Assembly (NCBI RefSeq): GCF_029051885.1
Contig: NZ_JAIDKI010000154.1
Span: 1-34,472, forward strand
Length of the DNA: 34,472 nucleotides
Origin: Muribaculum sp.
GTDB lineage: Bacteria; Bacteroidota; Bacteroidia; Bacteroidales; Muribaculaceae
Direction of reading: 5' to 3'
In this document: positions 24,301 to 32,150 of the stretch, piece after piece
How the letters are laid out: each line of letters opens with the position of its first letter
How positions within the stretch are numbered: the stretch's first letter is position 1
Program-made: the position numbers and the translations under genes
The notes under the pieces: model-generated
The model's input: only the letters and a program-made list of their open reading frames with translations
What the model was told of the DNA's origin: nothing
The model's database searches: none

Positions 24301-24921
24301 GCTTCAGGCAAGGATGTCAACATCCTCGTACTTGATACCGAGGTATACTCCAACACCGGCGGCCAGGCATCAAAGGCTACTCCTATCGGTGCTATCGCCA
24401 AGTTTGCCGCTTCAGGCAAGCGCATCCGCAAGAAAGACCTCGGCCTTATCGCTACAACCTACGGCTACGTTTACGTTGCCCAGGTAGCAATGGGCGCCGA
24501 CCAGGCACAGACCCTCAAGGCTATCCGCGAGGCTGAGGCTTACGACGGTCCTTCGCTGATTATCGCCTACGCTCCCTGTATCAACCACGGTATCAAGGCA
24601 GGTATGGGCAAGGCTCAGCAGGAAGAGGTCAACGCTGTTGCATGCGGTTACTGGCACCTCTGGCGCTACAACCCCGCAGCCGAGATGGAAGGCAAGAACC
24701 CCTTCACCCTCGACAGCAAGGAGCCCAACTGGGACGAGTTCGAAGGATTCCTCAAGGGCGAGGTACGCTACGCTTCCGTTATGAAGCAGTATCCCGCAGA
24801 GGCTGCCGAGCTCTTCGCAGCAGCAAAGGCCAACGCTCAGTGGCGCTACAACAACTATAAGCGTCTCGCCCAGCAGCAGTGGGGCGTGGATCCTGAAGTT
24901 GAGACCCTCGAAAACAAGTAA
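21349..24921 (+). CDS. nifJ: Pyruvate:ferredoxin (flavodoxin) oxidoreductase
   Basis: With the ATG at 21349 the protein is 1190 residues, the usual length of single-chain PFOR. The frame runs 20 codons further upstream to a TTG, but family proteins begin near MSKEKKFLTCDGNQAAAHV, so the ATG is preferred. Domain order is as expected: the pyrimidine-binding N-terminal domain (YPITPSSTMAEYVDEW), the gamma-type domain, two 4Fe-4S motifs (CIQCNKCAYVCP, Cys690-700; CLGCSNCVDVCP, Cys747-757), then the thiamine diphosphate domain (CSGCGETPYVKL, ATGCSSIYSG, GGDGASYDIGFGG). It decarboxylates pyruvate to acetyl-CoA and reduces ferredoxin, central to anaerobic energy metabolism. Codon use is strongly biased to C-ending codons (CTC, GGC, GCC), typical of high expression. 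Monocistronic, with a clear terminator. Confidence 0.97.
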   Translation: MSKEKKFLTCDGNQAAAHVSYMFSEVAAIYPITPSSTMAEYVDEWAAAGRKNIFGETVLVQEMQSEAGAAGAVHGSLQAGALTTTYTASQGLLLMIPNMYKIAGELLPCVFHVSARTLASHALSIFGDHQDVMSVRQTGFAMLAEGSVQEVMDLSGVAHLATIKSRVPFVNFFDGFRTSHEIQKIEALENDDLAPLVDREALAEFRARALNPDAPVARGMAENPDVFFQHREACNKYYDAVPAIVEEYMNKISEITGRKYGLFNYYGAEDAERVIIAMGSVTQAAQEAIDHLNANGEKVGLVSVHLYRPFSAKHFLAAVPKTAKKIAVLDRTKEPGAKGEPLYLDVVDCFYGVENAPVIVGGRYGLASKDTTPAQIISVFENLALPQPKNNFSLGIVDDVTFQSLPLKEEVALGAAGTFEAKFYGLGADGTVGANKNSVKIIGDNTNKYCQAYFSYDSKKSGGFTCSHLRFGDEPIRSTYLVTTPNFVACHVQAYLHMYDVTRGLRKGGTFLLNTIWDGEELAKNLPNKVKRFFAENDITVYYINATKIAQEIGLGNRTNTILQSAFFRITEVIPVDLAVEQMKKFIVKSYGKKGQDVVDKNYAAVDRGGEYHKLDVDPAWASLADDAAAANNNPAFINNIVHPINAQDGDLLPVSAFVDITDGTWEQGTATYEKRGVAAFVPEWLEENCIQCNKCAYVCPHAAIRPFVLTPEEMAAAPFGEDATIPAIGKQFTGMRFIQSVDVLDCLGCSNCVDVCPGKKGNKALVMKPLETQLPVQAEWDYCVASVKSKQNLVDIKANVKNSQFATPLFEFSGACSGCGETPYVKLITQLFGNREIVANATGCSSIYSGSVPSTPYTTDENGHGPAWANSLFEDFCEFGMGMTLANDKLRARLDVEMRALLECADCSDEIKALATQWLDEKDNAERSREIADAIIPLMEACGCPACKKVLELKHYLVKRSQWIIGGDGASYDIGFGGLDHVIASGKDVNILVLDTEVYSNTGGQASKATPIGAIAKFAASGKRIRKKDLGLIATTYGYVYVAQVAMGADQAQTLKAIREAEAYDGPSLIIAYAPCINHGIKAGMGKAQQEEVNAVACGYWHLWRYNPAAEMEGKNPFTLDSKEPNWDEFEGFLKGEVRYASVMKQYPAEAAELFAAAKANAQWRYNNYKRLAQQQWGVDPEVETLENK

Positions 24922-24948
24922 GTTTACTCATAATCTTCAATAACGGCA

Positions 24949-24990
24949 GGCGCCGGAGTGGATTACCCACTCCGGCGCCGCTTATTTTAT
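24949..24990 (+). terminator. Intrinsic terminator of pyruvate:ferredoxin oxidoreductase gene
   Basis: A perfect 13-base stem GGCGCCGGAGTGG (24949-24961) with its complement at 24967-24979 encloses the loop ATTAC. The T-rich stretch GCTTATTTTAT follows. It lies 27 bases after the stop codon. Confidence 0.85.
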
Positions 24991-25230
24991 ATAGTAGCTG
25001 TCGGGGTGTCAGAGAGCGCTGGGGATATGGCTCATGATATGAAGTCGTCAGGATACTTCATGATGACTTATCTGAATTTTTAACATTCTATCAGCCCACA
25101 TCATACAAAAAATGTTAACATAGCGGATTACATATCGTAGTGTCCGGGGTGGTTTATATGTCGATTTTTGATAGCCTGTGACTGGGTCATAGTATTTTTG
25201 TGACCGAAATGGTTAAAATGGGTGGAAAAA

Positions 25231-25262
25231 GTTGCTTGTATATTAAAAATGATTTAAATTTG
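25231..25262 (+). promoter_or_regulatory. Candidate promoter of tubulin-like operon
   Basis: GTTG at 25231-25234 (one mismatch to TTTG), 20 bases, then TAAATTTG at 25255-25262, a full -7 match. It lies about 95 bases before the first ATG. A second, less well spaced candidate is TTTG at 25167-25170 with TATTTTTG at 25193-25200 (22-base gap). The remainder of 24991-25230 shows no gene. Confidence 0.5.
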
Positions 25263-25357
25263 CATCAATTACCCCCCCCATTTGCTTTCAGATTGTTAGT
25301 GTATGGCCGGTGGCGGGTTGACAGTGCAAATAATAACCCACCATCATCTTTTCGGCC

Positions 25358-25903
25358 ATGGATACTATTTGGGCTTTTTTATCTTCCCTGCTGACCGGTG
25401 TCGGCGCCGCTCTGGCGCTTACTGTCGGCGTAGCGCTGCTGCTGCATTATGTGGCACGCGCATCGTGGATAGCCAACGCCCTGCTTTCATTTATCCTTTT
25501 TGTATTGTCGACGTTCCAGTTTGTGCTCCTGTTTGGAGCGGAAGCTGTGAGAGGCTATGCCGAGCTGGCCATGGAGACAGCTCAGATAGCAAGCGGAATC
25601 GCCGATTCGCAGACCGTGGAGACCCTTGTGAACGAAGTGCCCGGGATGGCCGATTATGTAGAGGTAGGCAAGCAGGGGCTTGAGGATACATCCGTTACCA
25701 TACAGCAGCTTGTCGACGACGTGCTGTCGGGATATATATGGCGTAGGCGTCTATGGATTGCCGCATTCACGTCGGCAGTCGTCATCGCCGGATTCTTTAT
25801 CCCTTCGCGACGGCGCAGCAGCCACAAGGCCTCCCTGTCGACCGATATGTACGGAGGTGGAGGTTACTCATCTTCGTCATCATCTTCTTCCTTGAATTTC
25901 TAA
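25358..25903 (+). CDS. Small integral membrane protein of unknown function
   Basis: I do not recognise a family for this 181-residue protein. It has three likely membrane helices: about residues 10-33, 38-61 and 132-149. Between the second and third is an amphipathic segment of about 70 residues with regularly spaced small and acidic residues, probably helical (about 64-128). After the last helix come arginines (SRRRSSHK) and a low-complexity tail: four glycines, then a run of eight serines, ending SLNF. The positive-inside rule places the arginine-rich stretch and tail in the cytoplasm. It is the first gene of a plus-strand operon; the tubulin-like gene follows after 29 bases. That close coupling suggests it is the membrane anchor or partner of the tubulin-like protein. 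Confidence 0.8.
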   Translation: MDTIWAFLSSLLTGVGAALALTVGVALLLHYVARASWIANALLSFILFVLSTFQFVLLFGAEAVRGYAELAMETAQIASGIADSQTVETLVNEVPGMADYVEVGKQGLEDTSVTIQQLVDDVLSGYIWRRRLWIAAFTSAVVIAGFFIPSRRRSSHKASLSTDMYGGGGYSSSSSSSSLNF

Positions 25904-25932
25904 TATAAACATAAAAATATCCAACAACCGTT

Positions 25933-28900
25933 ATGGCTGATATTCTTATTGGTCTCGGAGGCACCGGAGGCAAGATCCTCAAAGCATTCCGCCAGCGCCT
26001 GTGGACTGAATATGATTCTTCACAGCGCAAGAATCTCCCTATCGAATTTATCTATGTCGACAGCGACCGCGCAATGCTCGACGCCTCTGATATATCATAT
26101 CAGACAATTCACGGCAACTGTGTGTTTGAGACAAGGGAGTTTGTCGACATCAAGACACACAGCAATATTGATGCCATATTTGCCAACCCCAAAGGCTATC
26201 CGCGCCTGATGGGTGTGCTTGGCAATGTCGGCGCTACCCAGTCGGCCGTATGTCCCATCGGGGCCGCTGCCGACCAGAAGCGACGCGCAGGCCGTATGCT
26301 GTTTGCCGCCAACATCGACGCATATCTCTCGCGCCTTGCAAAAGCGGTGAGTGATGTCCAGAAACAGGAAGTGGGCGGAAAGATTAACCTCCATCTGTTC
26401 TGCGGTCTCGCCGGCGGTACCGGTTCCGGTTCGATTATCGACGCCATCGTTCAGACCCGTAAATGGATGTTCGAGCATAATATATCCGAAAACCACGGCT
26501 TCACACTTACCGTGTTCTGTCAGATACCCGAAGCAACTCCCCAGCCCAATTGGGATACCGGCCGTTACAAGGCCAATGGCTATGGTGCTTTGCTGGAGCT
26601 CAACAACCTCTTTACCTCACACTATAATACAGAGTGGGGCACACGCGTGTCTACGCCCCCTTACGACGTGTCGACTAAGGTAGAGACAGGTCGTATATAC
26701 CTTACATATGACAATCCTACTCCTGAGAATGTAAAGAAAGGAAATATCCCTCAGGCTCTGAATATCGCCGGAGGTCTGATTCTCTATACCAACAAGAACG
26801 ACTTCGGTTATTCCGTCAATGACCCGACACAGCTTGCCGGACTCGTGGCCGACTTCGTATACAGCCGTATATTCTCTCCGATGGACCAGATGGGCAAGGA
26901 ACTCGGATATTTCTATACATTCGAGAACCTCAGCAACAACCGCGACGAATACGACGAGACTGCCGACCCCGAAGAAGGCTCGCCACTGCCCGTGCGCACA
27001 CGCGCTATAGGTTCGTTTGGAATCAAGCGCATCATCGTGCCTGAGACCGAACTGCAGGAACATATCGCCTATACTCTCGGCAGCAGCGCGCTCCTACAGC
27101 TGAAATACAACAATTGGAGCAACACCTCGGGCTATCGCGAGGAAGCGCCTTCATTTGACGAGGTGACCTACGTGCGCGATCCGGGACGCCGCGGCTCATG
27201 GAAGCTCACCCCCGAGCATATGCGTCTGAAGCAGTATGTCATTGACTCCGACGAGAAAGAAAAATGGAATACAGGTGATTTCGCAAGCTATTGGAATCCA
27301 TGTGTCGACCGCTGGGCTGAGGCCGCAAAGGGCACACAGCATCCGTTCGACAAACTTGTCGACCTCTGCCGCGGCGGATATGCCGAGGGATTCCGCAGTG
27401 TCGGTGTCGAGAATTTCTACCGCGACAAGGCACGCAGCCTCGACACATACGCCAAACAGATTGCCGAGGGTGTGGAAAAATACCTGTTCCGCGAGTGGTC
27501 CGACGGTCGTCTGGCGCTTGTGAGCGTACGCCATATTATCAGCGAGCTCGCAAAGCAGATGCGCGAGCAGGCTCTTGAATGCTCGGAGGTTGTGATACCT
27601 GACCTCGACACCAAAATCAACGAATTCAAGGGCATCATCAACCAGGCCAAGGAAGATGTGCTCAATACCAATATTGTAAAGCGTCAGATTATATTCGGCA
27701 ACCGATTTGAGCGTGCCACACATTATGCCAAGATGCTCTACTCGGTGATGACCGAAAGAGCGGCTGTCGAGATCTTTACCAAGCCTCTTCTTGAGAATCT
27801 TGAGCAGCGCTTCAACGACCTCAACAGTCGCCTTATCGGATTTGAGGGCCGTTTCGACGAGCTCTACAAATTCACTAAGGAGCGCATGACCGCACTGAGC
27901 GATCTCGAGACCCTTTCCGATGGCGAGAATCGCGACGGTACAGAGACACTGACCGACCCGATTGTCAAGTTCTACAACCGCAACCGTATGAAGGAACTTG
28001 AGCGCCGCCTCAACGGTGACCATGACCGCATGGGCACCATCACCGACAGTGTGCGCTCGTCGATTGTAGACTCTCTCAACAGCGAGGGACGTTTCACCAA
28101 TGTCACCAACCTCTCCAACAACACTGTTTCCAGCGCATTGCTCGGCCAGGTGTTCGAGACAATCCGCACGTTCCACAACGATCTCCTTGTAGAACGCACA
28201 GAGAAGGTGCTTGATGTGCCTATACTCGAGCGTCTCCAGCATAAGTTCGGAGGCAACGACATGGCCCTTGCCAAATTCGCACATGATATAATCCAGGCAA
28301 GTGGAGCCTTCCTCGAAATCAACCAGAACGAGATTCAGCTCAACAACGCCAATACTCCGGCTCCCGAAATAGGTAAGAATATACTCCTGAAGCGTGTGCT
28401 CGTCACTCTGCCCAAGGCCAAGGATCCGGCACTCATGCAGTTTGCCGACGAACTTAAGCGCAAGCTCGAGGGTGCTATCCCCGGCGGCTCGGGCGCATCT
28501 GTGATTGTCAGCACAGAGGGTACCCGTCCCAACGAGATTACATTGATGATTGTCGAGAACGGATTCCCGATGCGCGCTATCGGCTCGCTCCCAATGCTTA
28601 AGGCCGAATTTGATAGCCTGATTGTATCCAATCCCGCCAACTCGATTGTGCTTACATCCGAGGGCAAGGCTGAGGATTTCCGCAGTCTGACAGCACTTCC
28701 TCCGAAGACTCCCGACCAGCTCCGTGCCGAGGTAATGCCTTATATGATGATGGCCCTTGGTCTGGGTGCAATCAAGTTTGATACTAAAAGTACCGAACAG
28801 TGGGGTGCCGCCGGCGAAGAAGATATCTTTGGCGAATCTGATATAGTGTCATGGGGATATTCCAAGTTTACCGACATGGCTTATGATGACCGTCTTATCG

Positions 28901-29145
28901 AGGATCATGGAAAGGAGACCATACGTATAGCCCGCGAGGCTCTTGCATCTCGACTGCAGGATGTGGATCCCGCCGCGCTCAAGGCTATCCAGGACAAACT
29001 TAAGGAGACCGATGCCGAATTCATGGCTACAGTAGGCAAGGTGATAAAGGATGAGAATCCGACTCCCAAGTCGCGCTACAACGACTTCGTCAACTGGACC
29101 ATGGCCGCCAAGAAGTTGATTGCCGAGTATCGTCCCCAGCGTTAA
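25933..29145 (+). CDS. Tubulin/FtsZ-superfamily GTPase-like protein (Tubulin_2 type)
   Basis: This 1070-residue cytoplasmic protein has no signal peptide or membrane helix. The N-terminal third looks like a tubulin/FtsZ nucleotide-binding domain: MADILIGLGGTGGKILKAF corresponds to the first strand and glycine loop, and LFCGLAGGTGSGSIIDAIV (Gly161-Gly166) is the tubulin signature GGGTGS-type loop; a conserved-looking Asn segment (ANGYGALLELNN, about 214-225) follows, where the superfamily contacts the guanine base. The remaining 700 residues are mostly helical and charged without a recognised domain. It resembles the long tubulin-like proteins of Pfam Tubulin_2, not FtsZ (about 400-450 residues). 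Related FtsZ-like families were proposed by Makarova and Koonin to work in membrane remodelling with membrane partners. Here it lies between two membrane-protein genes, which fits that idea. Confidence 0.85.
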   Translation: MADILIGLGGTGGKILKAFRQRLWTEYDSSQRKNLPIEFIYVDSDRAMLDASDISYQTIHGNCVFETREFVDIKTHSNIDAIFANPKGYPRLMGVLGNVGATQSAVCPIGAAADQKRRAGRMLFAANIDAYLSRLAKAVSDVQKQEVGGKINLHLFCGLAGGTGSGSIIDAIVQTRKWMFEHNISENHGFTLTVFCQIPEATPQPNWDTGRYKANGYGALLELNNLFTSHYNTEWGTRVSTPPYDVSTKVETGRIYLTYDNPTPENVKKGNIPQALNIAGGLILYTNKNDFGYSVNDPTQLAGLVADFVYSRIFSPMDQMGKELGYFYTFENLSNNRDEYDETADPEEGSPLPVRTRAIGSFGIKRIIVPETELQEHIAYTLGSSALLQLKYNNWSNTSGYREEAPSFDEVTYVRDPGRRGSWKLTPEHMRLKQYVIDSDEKEKWNTGDFASYWNPCVDRWAEAAKGTQHPFDKLVDLCRGGYAEGFRSVGVENFYRDKARSLDTYAKQIAEGVEKYLFREWSDGRLALVSVRHIISELAKQMREQALECSEVVIPDLDTKINEFKGIINQAKEDVLNTNIVKRQIIFGNRFERATHYAKMLYSVMTERAAVEIFTKPLLENLEQRFNDLNSRLIGFEGRFDELYKFTKERMTALSDLETLSDGENRDGTETLTDPIVKFYNRNRMKELERRLNGDHDRMGTITDSVRSSIVDSLNSEGRFTNVTNLSNNTVSSALLGQVFETIRTFHNDLLVERTEKVLDVPILERLQHKFGGNDMALAKFAHDIIQASGAFLEINQNEIQLNNANTPAPEIGKNILLKRVLVTLPKAKDPALMQFADELKRKLEGAIPGGSGASVIVSTEGTRPNEITLMIVENGFPMRAIGSLPMLKAEFDSLIVSNPANSIVLTSEGKAEDFRSLTALPPKTPDQLRAEVMPYMMMALGLGAIKFDTKSTEQWGAAGEEDIFGESDIVSWGYSKFTDMAYDDRLIEDHGKETIRIAREALASRLQDVDPAALKAIQDKLKETDAEFMATVGKVIKDENPTPKSRYNDFVNWTMAAKKLIAEYRPQR

Positions 29146-29210
29146 CGCATATTGACAGGTATGTTTTTTATAAAAGATAATTAAGAAAAATCAAGAATAT
29201 CACAAAAGCA

Positions 29211-29888
29211 ATGGCAAACGTAAAGAAATATCGTTGCATGAATGTTGGCAACTGTCAGACAGCCAACGAGAATAAGACTTTCGAGATAGCCGATGGTGCC
29301 GACAAGGTGTGCCCCGACTGTAAGAAAGATATGATAGTCGAGGTGAAGGGCGGCTCAAAGGGCCTCCTCTTCGGCGGAATAGCTGCCGGTGTAGTAGCCG
29401 CTGTGGCCGTAGTATTATTTAGCACCGGTGTATTCTCCGGTAAATCGGATAGCAACACCGACTCCACAGACTCAACCAAAGTAACAGAGGAAGTTGTAGT
29501 CGAGACTCCACAGCAGGGTACTGATTCAGTGACTGTGGAAGAGGCCACTACTGAACAGACAGATAGTGCAAAAGTCGTTGAGGAGCCTGTTAAGAATCCG
29601 GAGACGACGCAGTCGCCAACCCCGTCAACACCCTCCAACTATCTTACCGGCTATGCGCTCCCCTACGGATTGTATACCGGCCCGGCAGCGAACGGTCGTC
29701 CCCACGGCCCCAATGGTGACATTAAGGTTACTAAATCATATACTCTGGATCTCCACAACGGAAATTCACTTCAGCTTAATCCCGGCGATAAGATTTCGCG
29801 CTGTAAGTTTGTCAACGGCAAACTTGCCTCCGGTATGCTTGAACGTCCCGACAAGACTGCCAAGCAGATCAACATCGGTGTGAACTAA
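29211..29888 (+). CDS. Zinc-ribbon, single-helix membrane protein with MORN-like C-terminus
   Basis: This 225-residue protein has three parts. Residues 1-45 form a zinc ribbon with Cys9, Cys15, Cys34 and Cys37 (YRCMNVGNC, then VCPDCKKD). About residues 51-72 are one membrane helix (LLFGGIAAGVVAAVAVVLF). A linker of about 70 residues, very rich in Thr, Ser, Glu and Val, leads to a globular C-terminal domain (about 143-225) with LYTGPAANGRPHGPNGDI, which resembles a MORN repeat. With no cleavable signal, the ribbon is likely cytoplasmic and the C-terminal domain periplasmic. The gene lies 65 bases after the tubulin-like gene. It could couple the cytoplasmic filament protein to the envelope. The topology is inferred; the zinc ligands and helix are directly visible. 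Confidence 0.8.
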   Translation: MANVKKYRCMNVGNCQTANENKTFEIADGADKVCPDCKKDMIVEVKGGSKGLLFGGIAAGVVAAVAVVLFSTGVFSGKSDSNTDSTDSTKVTEEVVVETPQQGTDSVTVEEATTEQTDSAKVVEEPVKNPETTQSPTPSTPSNYLTGYALPYGLYTGPAANGRPHGPNGDIKVTKSYTLDLHNGNSLQLNPGDKISRCKFVNGKLASGMLERPDKTAKQINIGVN

Positions 29889-29945
29889 TCGGGCATGAGT
29901 TGCGTATCATATTTGATGTAAGACTCAAATAGATACCATAGACGA

Positions 29946-31076
29946 ATGAAATTTTTCGCCAACATAGCAACAGCTGTACTGACGCTGTCGGCCTTAGGTG
30001 GGTCGACAGCGTTTGGTGCACCTGTATTGTACGATGCCGACTGCCTCGAACGCATGGTTGGCGCCCTTGATTACGACCTCGACCAACAGTATGCCTGGGA
30101 GAATTCCGACACGACCATTATGCTGGAATTCAAAAAGCGTCCGGTGCGTATCGACATCTCCGACGGCCGTGTGGTACATGTCGGTTACCGTATGTTTTCC
30201 GACGGTCAGCGCGAGCACATGCCTTACCGGAGTGTATTCAATTTTCTGGAGCGCTACGCCCTTGATGCCGATCTGCCGCTCAAGCGGGTGAAGAGCGTGG
30301 GGGCAATGCTTGCCGAGGATGAGGTGACATGCTCCGAATCCGGATTCTCGCGTCTGCGCTCCTATGCCTCCGACTCTACGCTTACCCTTTCGGTAGCGGA
30401 TATAGGCGGCCGGCGCTACAGACTGGAATGGACGAAAGAGGATACACCGGTGTATTACATTGAGTTTCCCATCGAGTACGAACTGCTCCACGGCACTTCG
30501 ATGCCTGAAAACGAGCGCCGCCTTGTTGCCGACATCCGGGCTTGGAAATGTAGCAGAGAGAGAGTCGATACACTGACGTCGCGCGAGGAGCTTGTGCCGA
30601 TCTACCGGAAGAATTACTATATACTCCCGGGCGACTCATATCTGCTCGACAATCTCACCTCCAACCGCTACTATAGGCTGGCTGAGGATTCCGACTCGCT
30701 ATTTGTGCCGATTTATACGGGAGATTACCCTCTCGAGTCTCTTGCCACGCTGCTCGTTACGGGAACGATGCCCAACGACTTCTTGTTTGAGATGAAGATT
30801 GACGGCTACAACATGCTCCCTACTGTGACCGTGCCGGTCAATGCCGCGCTCGATTATTTCCGCAGGTGCGGTTGTGTGCCATTCTTCGGCGTGGGCGATT
30901 TTACCGACCCGGTGGCCACATGTTACCTGGTGATGCGCAATCTGTCAGAAGGATACTGTCATCTGATGCGTGTCACCGCCAATGTATCCGAACTTGACAG
31001 CCGCAAAGGCACTATGGCCTGCAGGCTTACTCCCTATATACCGATGTCGCGTGTCGCGTCGCTTTTCGATGACTGA
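29946..31076 (+). CDS. Exported protein of unknown function
   Basis: I do not recognise a family for this 376-residue protein. It has a Sec signal peptide (about residues 1-24, ending TAFGA) without a lipobox, so it is probably periplasmic or secreted. The mature part alternates beta strands and short helices (for example TTIMLEFKKRPVRIDISDGR and RRYRLEWTKEDTPVYYIEFP), suggesting two alpha/beta domains of about 170 residues. Several cysteines are present (in CLERM, VTCSES, WKCSRE, RRCGCVP, ATCYL, GYCHLM, MACRL), more than usual for an exported protein, and could form disulfides. It is the fourth gene of the tubulin-like operon, 57 bases after the zinc-ribbon gene. A role as extracytoplasmic component of that system is inferred from position only. 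Confidence 0.8.
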   Translation: MKFFANIATAVLTLSALGGSTAFGAPVLYDADCLERMVGALDYDLDQQYAWENSDTTIMLEFKKRPVRIDISDGRVVHVGYRMFSDGQREHMPYRSVFNFLERYALDADLPLKRVKSVGAMLAEDEVTCSESGFSRLRSYASDSTLTLSVADIGGRRYRLEWTKEDTPVYYIEFPIEYELLHGTSMPENERRLVADIRAWKCSRERVDTLTSREELVPIYRKNYYILPGDSYLLDNLTSNRYYRLAEDSDSLFVPIYTGDYPLESLATLLVTGTMPNDFLFEMKIDGYNMLPTVTVPVNAALDYFRRCGCVPFFGVGDFTDPVATCYLVMRNLSEGYCHLMRVTANVSELDSRKGTMACRLTPYIPMSRVASLFDD

Positions 31077-31194
31077 CACACATCGTGCCACTTAACGCAT
31101 ACACCTCGCGCCGGAGATTTCCCCGGGTGGAATATCCTGCTGCAAGTGTGATTATATTCGCCTCTCTTATCTACGAATTTTTTGCAAGGAAAAT

Positions 31195-32118
31195 ATGAAC
31201 AAAATCAATCGTTTGGTCTTCTGCCTCATTGCCGGATGCATCAGTATGGTGTCGTTTGCGCAGAGTGAGTCGCAGACAAAGGAGATCAACAAAATCAAGC
31301 TCGACCCAGGCTATGTGTTTGCCGAGTCGACAATGGAGAATGCCGATGAAGCACGCGAGACCGTGTGTCTGACGCTTTCCAACTTTATGAACGAATATCT
31401 GGAGGAGAGCGGCGAGTCGCGTCGTGTGGCCGCAGCCGAGCTCGGTGCGATAAAGTATATCAACGCCAAGCGCGGCAATGCTACCTATGTGTTCGGCTAC
31501 ATCCCTGTATCGGCATTCTCTTCAGCAGTTCTTGCGCCTGTTGAGAATACAGTGGCGGAAGAGCCGGTAGCCGTAGAGACCGAACCCGTTGTCGAGCCAT
31601 CCGCACCTGTCGCCCCGCAGCAGATGGCCGAGACTGAAGATACTTATGCCGCTCCGGCTCCGCAGCCCGCTCCGGCTGTCGAGGATGACTACGCCTATGC
31701 CGAGGTGTCGCCCGAGCAGCAGGCCATGGGTAGCGCCGCTCTCGGAATGCTTTTCGGCAATGTATTTGACCAGACTTCATCCTCTCAGAAAAAAATATCA
31801 TGTCAGGCCAATCCCTCCGACAGCGGACAGCTTACCGACATGATTTCCGAACTCCTCGAGTCGGCCGACGCTCGCAAGGCCGCCTATCTGCTCAATGTCT
31901 ACAAGACCACAGGCAAGATTCGCGGATTCGGCGCTCTGCCTACCTGTCGCGACGCCGCAGGTTCTCACTGGCTTATAATCGACGCCACAGGCTCGATTGT
32001 GGCACTGCTCGGCCCTGCCGCCGACGACAACCGCCACAACTATGTGTCGGGCGGTGTCGACCATCTTGCATCATATGGCGGGAAGTATGCCGTATGGTTT
32101 ACCCCAAGGGCCAGATAG
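31195..32118 (+). CDS. Exported protein with Pro/Ala-rich linker, unknown function
   Basis: This 307-residue protein has a Sec signal peptide (about 1-22, ending SMVSFAQ). An N-terminal helical domain follows (about 30-105: ESTMENADEARETVCLTLSN). A linker of about 65 residues rich in Pro, Ala, Glu and Val (EPVVEPSAPVAPQ, APAPQPAPAVEDD) comes next, then a C-terminal domain (about 200-307: LLNVYKTTGKIRGFGALPTC, GSHWLIIDATGSIVALLGP). The linker resembles envelope-spanning or peptidoglycan-crossing segments. No family was recognised. A good Shine-Dalgarno (AAGGA, 31186-31190) precedes the ATG. The 118-base gap before it is the largest within the operon and contains no clear promoter. Confidence 0.8.
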   Translation: MNKINRLVFCLIAGCISMVSFAQSESQTKEINKIKLDPGYVFAESTMENADEARETVCLTLSNFMNEYLEESGESRRVAAAELGAIKYINAKRGNATYVFGYIPVSAFSSAVLAPVENTVAEEPVAVETEPVVEPSAPVAPQQMAETEDTYAAPAPQPAPAVEDDYAYAEVSPEQQAMGSAALGMLFGNVFDQTSSSQKKISCQANPSDSGQLTDMISELLESADARKAAYLLNVYKTTGKIRGFGALPTCRDAAGSHWLIIDATGSIVALLGPAADDNRHNYVSGGVDHLASYGGKYAVWFTPRAR

Positions 32119-32150
32119 ACTGACATCAATACACCCTGAAAATATACGAT

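Noticed and set aside
21226..25145. 14-base direct repeat ATATCGTAGTGTCC at 21226 and 25132, both upstream of plus-strand genes
   Set aside because: About two exact 14-base repeats are expected by chance in a window this size, and a nearby shared TGTGACTGG occurs in the opposite order at the two sites.
27196..28284. Open frame of 362 codons on the minus strand opposite the tubulin-like gene
   Set aside because: Antisense shadow inside a continuous 1070-codon gene that has a recognisable nucleotide-binding motif and operon context.
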